Source: Thioglobus_B sp964403565
GTDB lineage: Bacteria; Pseudomonadota; Gammaproteobacteria; PS1; Pseudothioglobaceae
Length of the DNA stretch: 7,419 nucleotides
Assembly: GCA_964403565.1 (NCBI GenBank)
Contig: CAYOFV010000046.1
Span: 1 to 7,419, forward strand
Direction: 5' to 3'
Of this stretch, positions 5,833-7,419 are shown one piece after another (the stretch's first letter is position 1; each line of letters starts with the position of its first letter). The notes beneath the pieces were generated by a model, which saw only the letters and a list, made by a program, of their open reading frames with translations, was not told the origin of the DNA and ran no database searches. The position numbers were made by a program, and so were the translations under genes.

Positions 5833-6553
5833 CGCACAGCTCCTGAGCTTTAGCAAAATCTAGAGTACCTTCATAAATTGCACGCCCAGTAATAGCGCCA
5901 GATATTCCATGATTAGCAACAGTAAGCAAATTAGAAATATCATCCATATTGGTAATACCGCCAGATGCGATAATATCAATAGAAGTTTGTTTGGCTAAAT
6001 CTGCAGTTGCCTCATAATTTACACCTTGCATCATGCCATCACGTGCAATATCAGTATAAACAATAGAGCTAACACCATCTTGCTCAAACTTTTTTGCAAG
6101 ATCAGCAACGTGCAGATCTGTCTGTTTTGCCCAGCCTTCTGTTGCTACCAGCCCATTATTTGCATCTAGCCCAACAATAACCTTGCCAGGAAATTCACGA
6201 CATAATTCTGATACAAACTCCGGATGTGTAACTGCCATAGTGCCAATAATTAGATAGCTTATTCCAGCATCAACATATGCACTAGCAATTTCCATATTGC
6301 GAATTCCACCACCAATTTGTACTGGCAAATTTGGAAATGCTTTAGTAATAGCTTCAACACTTGATGCATTTACTGGCTTGCCTTCAAATGCACCATTTAA
6401 ATCTACTAAATGCAATCTTCTAGCACCTTGATCTACCCATTGAGATGCCATCTCAGCGGGATTATCTGAAAATACTGTTGTGTCATCCATAAGACCTTGT
6501 CTTAGGCGTACGCACTGTCCATCTTTTAAATCAATTGCAGGGATAATAATCAT
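5822..6553 (-). CDS. hisA: Phosphoribosylformimino-5-aminoimidazole carboxamide ribotide isomerase
   Basis: HisA opens the ribose ring of ProFAR by an Amadori rearrangement to give PRFAR, the fourth step of histidine synthesis, in the cytoplasm. It is a (beta/alpha)8 barrel of 243 residues (E. coli 245). The N terminus MIIIPAIDLKDGQCVRL carries the catalytic Asp8, and VGLDANNG carries the second catalytic Asp130. YTDIARDGM (166-174) is the conserved third active-site strand. The phosphate-binding loops QIGGGIRN (79-86) and ASGGI are both intact. Asp at these sites and LVDLNGAFEGKP point to HisA and not the related HisF. No other his gene is within the window: the gene lies between comM (5 bases upstream) and rnfH (11-base overlap), unlike the compact his operon of enterobacteria. 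The Shine-Dalgarno is weak (AAAGAT close to the ATG). Confidence 0.97.
   Translation of the reverse strand: MIIIPAIDLKDGQCVRLRQGLMDDTTVFSDNPAEMASQWVDQGARRLHLVDLNGAFEGKPVNASSVEAITKAFPNLPVQIGGGIRNMEIASAYVDAGISYLIIGTMAVTHPEFVSELCREFPGKVIVGLDANNGLVATEGWAKQTDLHVADLAKKFEQDGVSSIVYTDIARDGMMQGVNYEATADLAKQTSIDIIASGGITNMDDISNLLTVANHGISGAITGRAIYEGTLDFAKAQELCDAS
5840..5844 (-). promoter_or_regulatory. Shine-Dalgarno deciding the rnfH start
   Basis: On the minus strand AGGAG (extended CAGGAG) lies seven bases before the ATG at 5832-5830. It is embedded in the hisA codons for Gln-Glu, nine to fifteen bases before the last hisA sense codons end. It supports the 100-residue RnfH over the eight-residue longer version. 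Confidence 0.7.
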
Positions 6554-6558
6554 AATCT

Positions 6559-7419
6559 TTAAATATTTTTACTACGACGATAACTAATCGCCTCTATTAA
6601 ATGTTCGGATTTAACCTTTTCACTTTGCGCTAAATCAGCAATAGTTCTAGCCACCTTTAATATTCGATGATAACCTCTTGCTGATAAATTAAGCTTTTCA
6701 ATAACACTATCAAGCAAGTTTTTATTATCTTCATCCAACTCTACAAACTTTTCAAGCTCGTCAGTCTCAAGCTTATCATTTAATTTGTTTTGTCTAGAGG
6801 TTTGTATTTTATATGCTTGTAGTACTCGATTTCTAACAGTTTCGCTGGTTTCTACTTGCTCATCACTATTTAGTAGAACATCTTTTGGTAGTGGCGGAAC
6901 TTCTAATATCATATCAATACGATCCAGCAAAGGTCCAGATATCTTTGATTGATATTTATTTATCTGATCTTCAGTACAATGACATTTAGTTGTACCATCT
7001 CCATAATATCCACAAGGACAAGGGTTCATTGCCCCAACTAATTGAAATGATGATGGAAATGTAGTTTGTTGTTGAGCGCGTGATAGATGCACCTCTCCAT
7101 TTTCAAGCGGCTGTCGCAAAACCTCAAGCACTTGGCGTGGAAATTCAGGCAGCTCATCTAAGAACAATACACCTTCATGTGCCAATGATATTTCTCCAGG
7201 TTTTGGTGTCGATCCTCCACCCACAAGTGCAACTGCTGATGAAGAATGGTGTGGAGATCTAAACGGACGAACAAACATTTCAGAAAGCTCTAATGGCTTA
7301 TTGGCAACCGAATAAATTGATGCTCGCTCAAGGGCTTTATCAATTATTAATGGTGGCATTATTGAAGGCATGCGTTGTGCCAACATGGTTTTTCCGGATC
7401 CTGGAGTGCCAATCAGAAG
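6559..7419 (-). CDS. comM: ComM/YifB-type Mg-chelatase-like AAA+ ATPase, C-terminal part (5' end outside window)
   Basis: ComM (YifB) is a hexameric AAA+ helicase that promotes branch migration during natural transformation. It is present in most gammaproteobacteria, including ones not known to be competent. The frame is open to the window edge, giving 286 visible residues of a normal ~500. The first residues are the Walker A loop GTPGSGKT (bases 7387-7410), so the ATG at 7386 is internal. RPFRSPHHSSS, Walker B GVLFLDELPEF (visible residues 83-93), the Cys-rich zinc-like cluster NPCPCGYYGD...CHC (132-148) and LLDRIDM (164-170) follow. The C-terminal domain has LSARGYHRILKVARTIADL and ends in SYRRSKNI. 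All motifs seen are intact. The N-terminal LonC-like domain lies outside the window. It is the most upstream visible gene of the minus-strand block and stops five bases before hisA. Confidence 0.95.
   Translation of the reverse strand, partial: LLIGTPGSGKTMLAQRMPSIMPPLIIDKALERASIYSVANKPLELSEMFVRPFRSPHHSSSAVALVGGGSTPKPGEISLAHEGVLFLDELPEFPRQVLEVLRQPLENGEVHLSRAQQQTTFPSSFQLVGAMNPCPCGYYGDGTTKCHCTEDQINKYQSKISGPLLDRIDMILEVPPLPKDVLLNSDEQVETSETVRNRVLQAYKIQTSRQNKLNDKLETDELEKFVELDEDNKNLLDSVIEKLNLSARGYHRILKVARTIADLAQSEKVKSEHLIEAISYRRSKNI

Overview
The window looks like ordinary chromosomal core DNA from an AT-rich gammaproteobacterium. Supporting points are a 6S RNA directly upstream of a 5-formyltetrahydrofolate cyclo-ligase gene, an RnfH-family protein, PmbA/TldE, ComM/YifB and a UbiH/UbiF-family hydroxylase. 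The low GC, very short spacers and the run of unrelated housekeeping genes would fit a streamlined marine or symbiotic lineage (for example the SUP05/Thioglobus group), but that placement is only a guess. I see no phage, transposon, CRISPR, tRNA or rRNA.

Plus strand, left part: the 3' third of mtnA (methionine salvage) enters from outside the window. A 329-base gap follows, and its second half is a well-preserved 6S RNA (about 521-705). Next comes the 5-formyl-THF cyclo-ligase gene, which ends at 1288.

Minus strand, 1289-7419: seven genes read right to left as one very compact block: comM (5' end outside the window), hisA, rnfH, corC, a TauE/SafE-type membrane protein, pmbA, and an FAD-dependent ubiquinone-biosynthesis hydroxylase. 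Going downstream, the junctions are a 5-base gap, an 11-base overlap, a 35-base gap, a 1-base overlap (TAATG), a 4-base overlap (ATGA) and zero bases (TAG followed by TTG). This spacing implies co-transcription and translational coupling. The last gene meets the cyclo-ligase gene tail to tail with no base between the two stop codons.

The most practical observation is an assembly flaw. The 100 Ns at 4290-4389 inside the SafE-type gene are flanked by the same 55 bases on both sides. Removing the Ns and one copy (155 bases) restores a single intact 249-residue reading frame, so nothing appears to be missing there. The genes do not make up one pathway: they cover DNA recombination, histidine synthesis, membrane/ion homeostasis, thiol or metal handling, peptide proteolysis and quinone synthesis. 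I found no convincing evidence of a new biological system.
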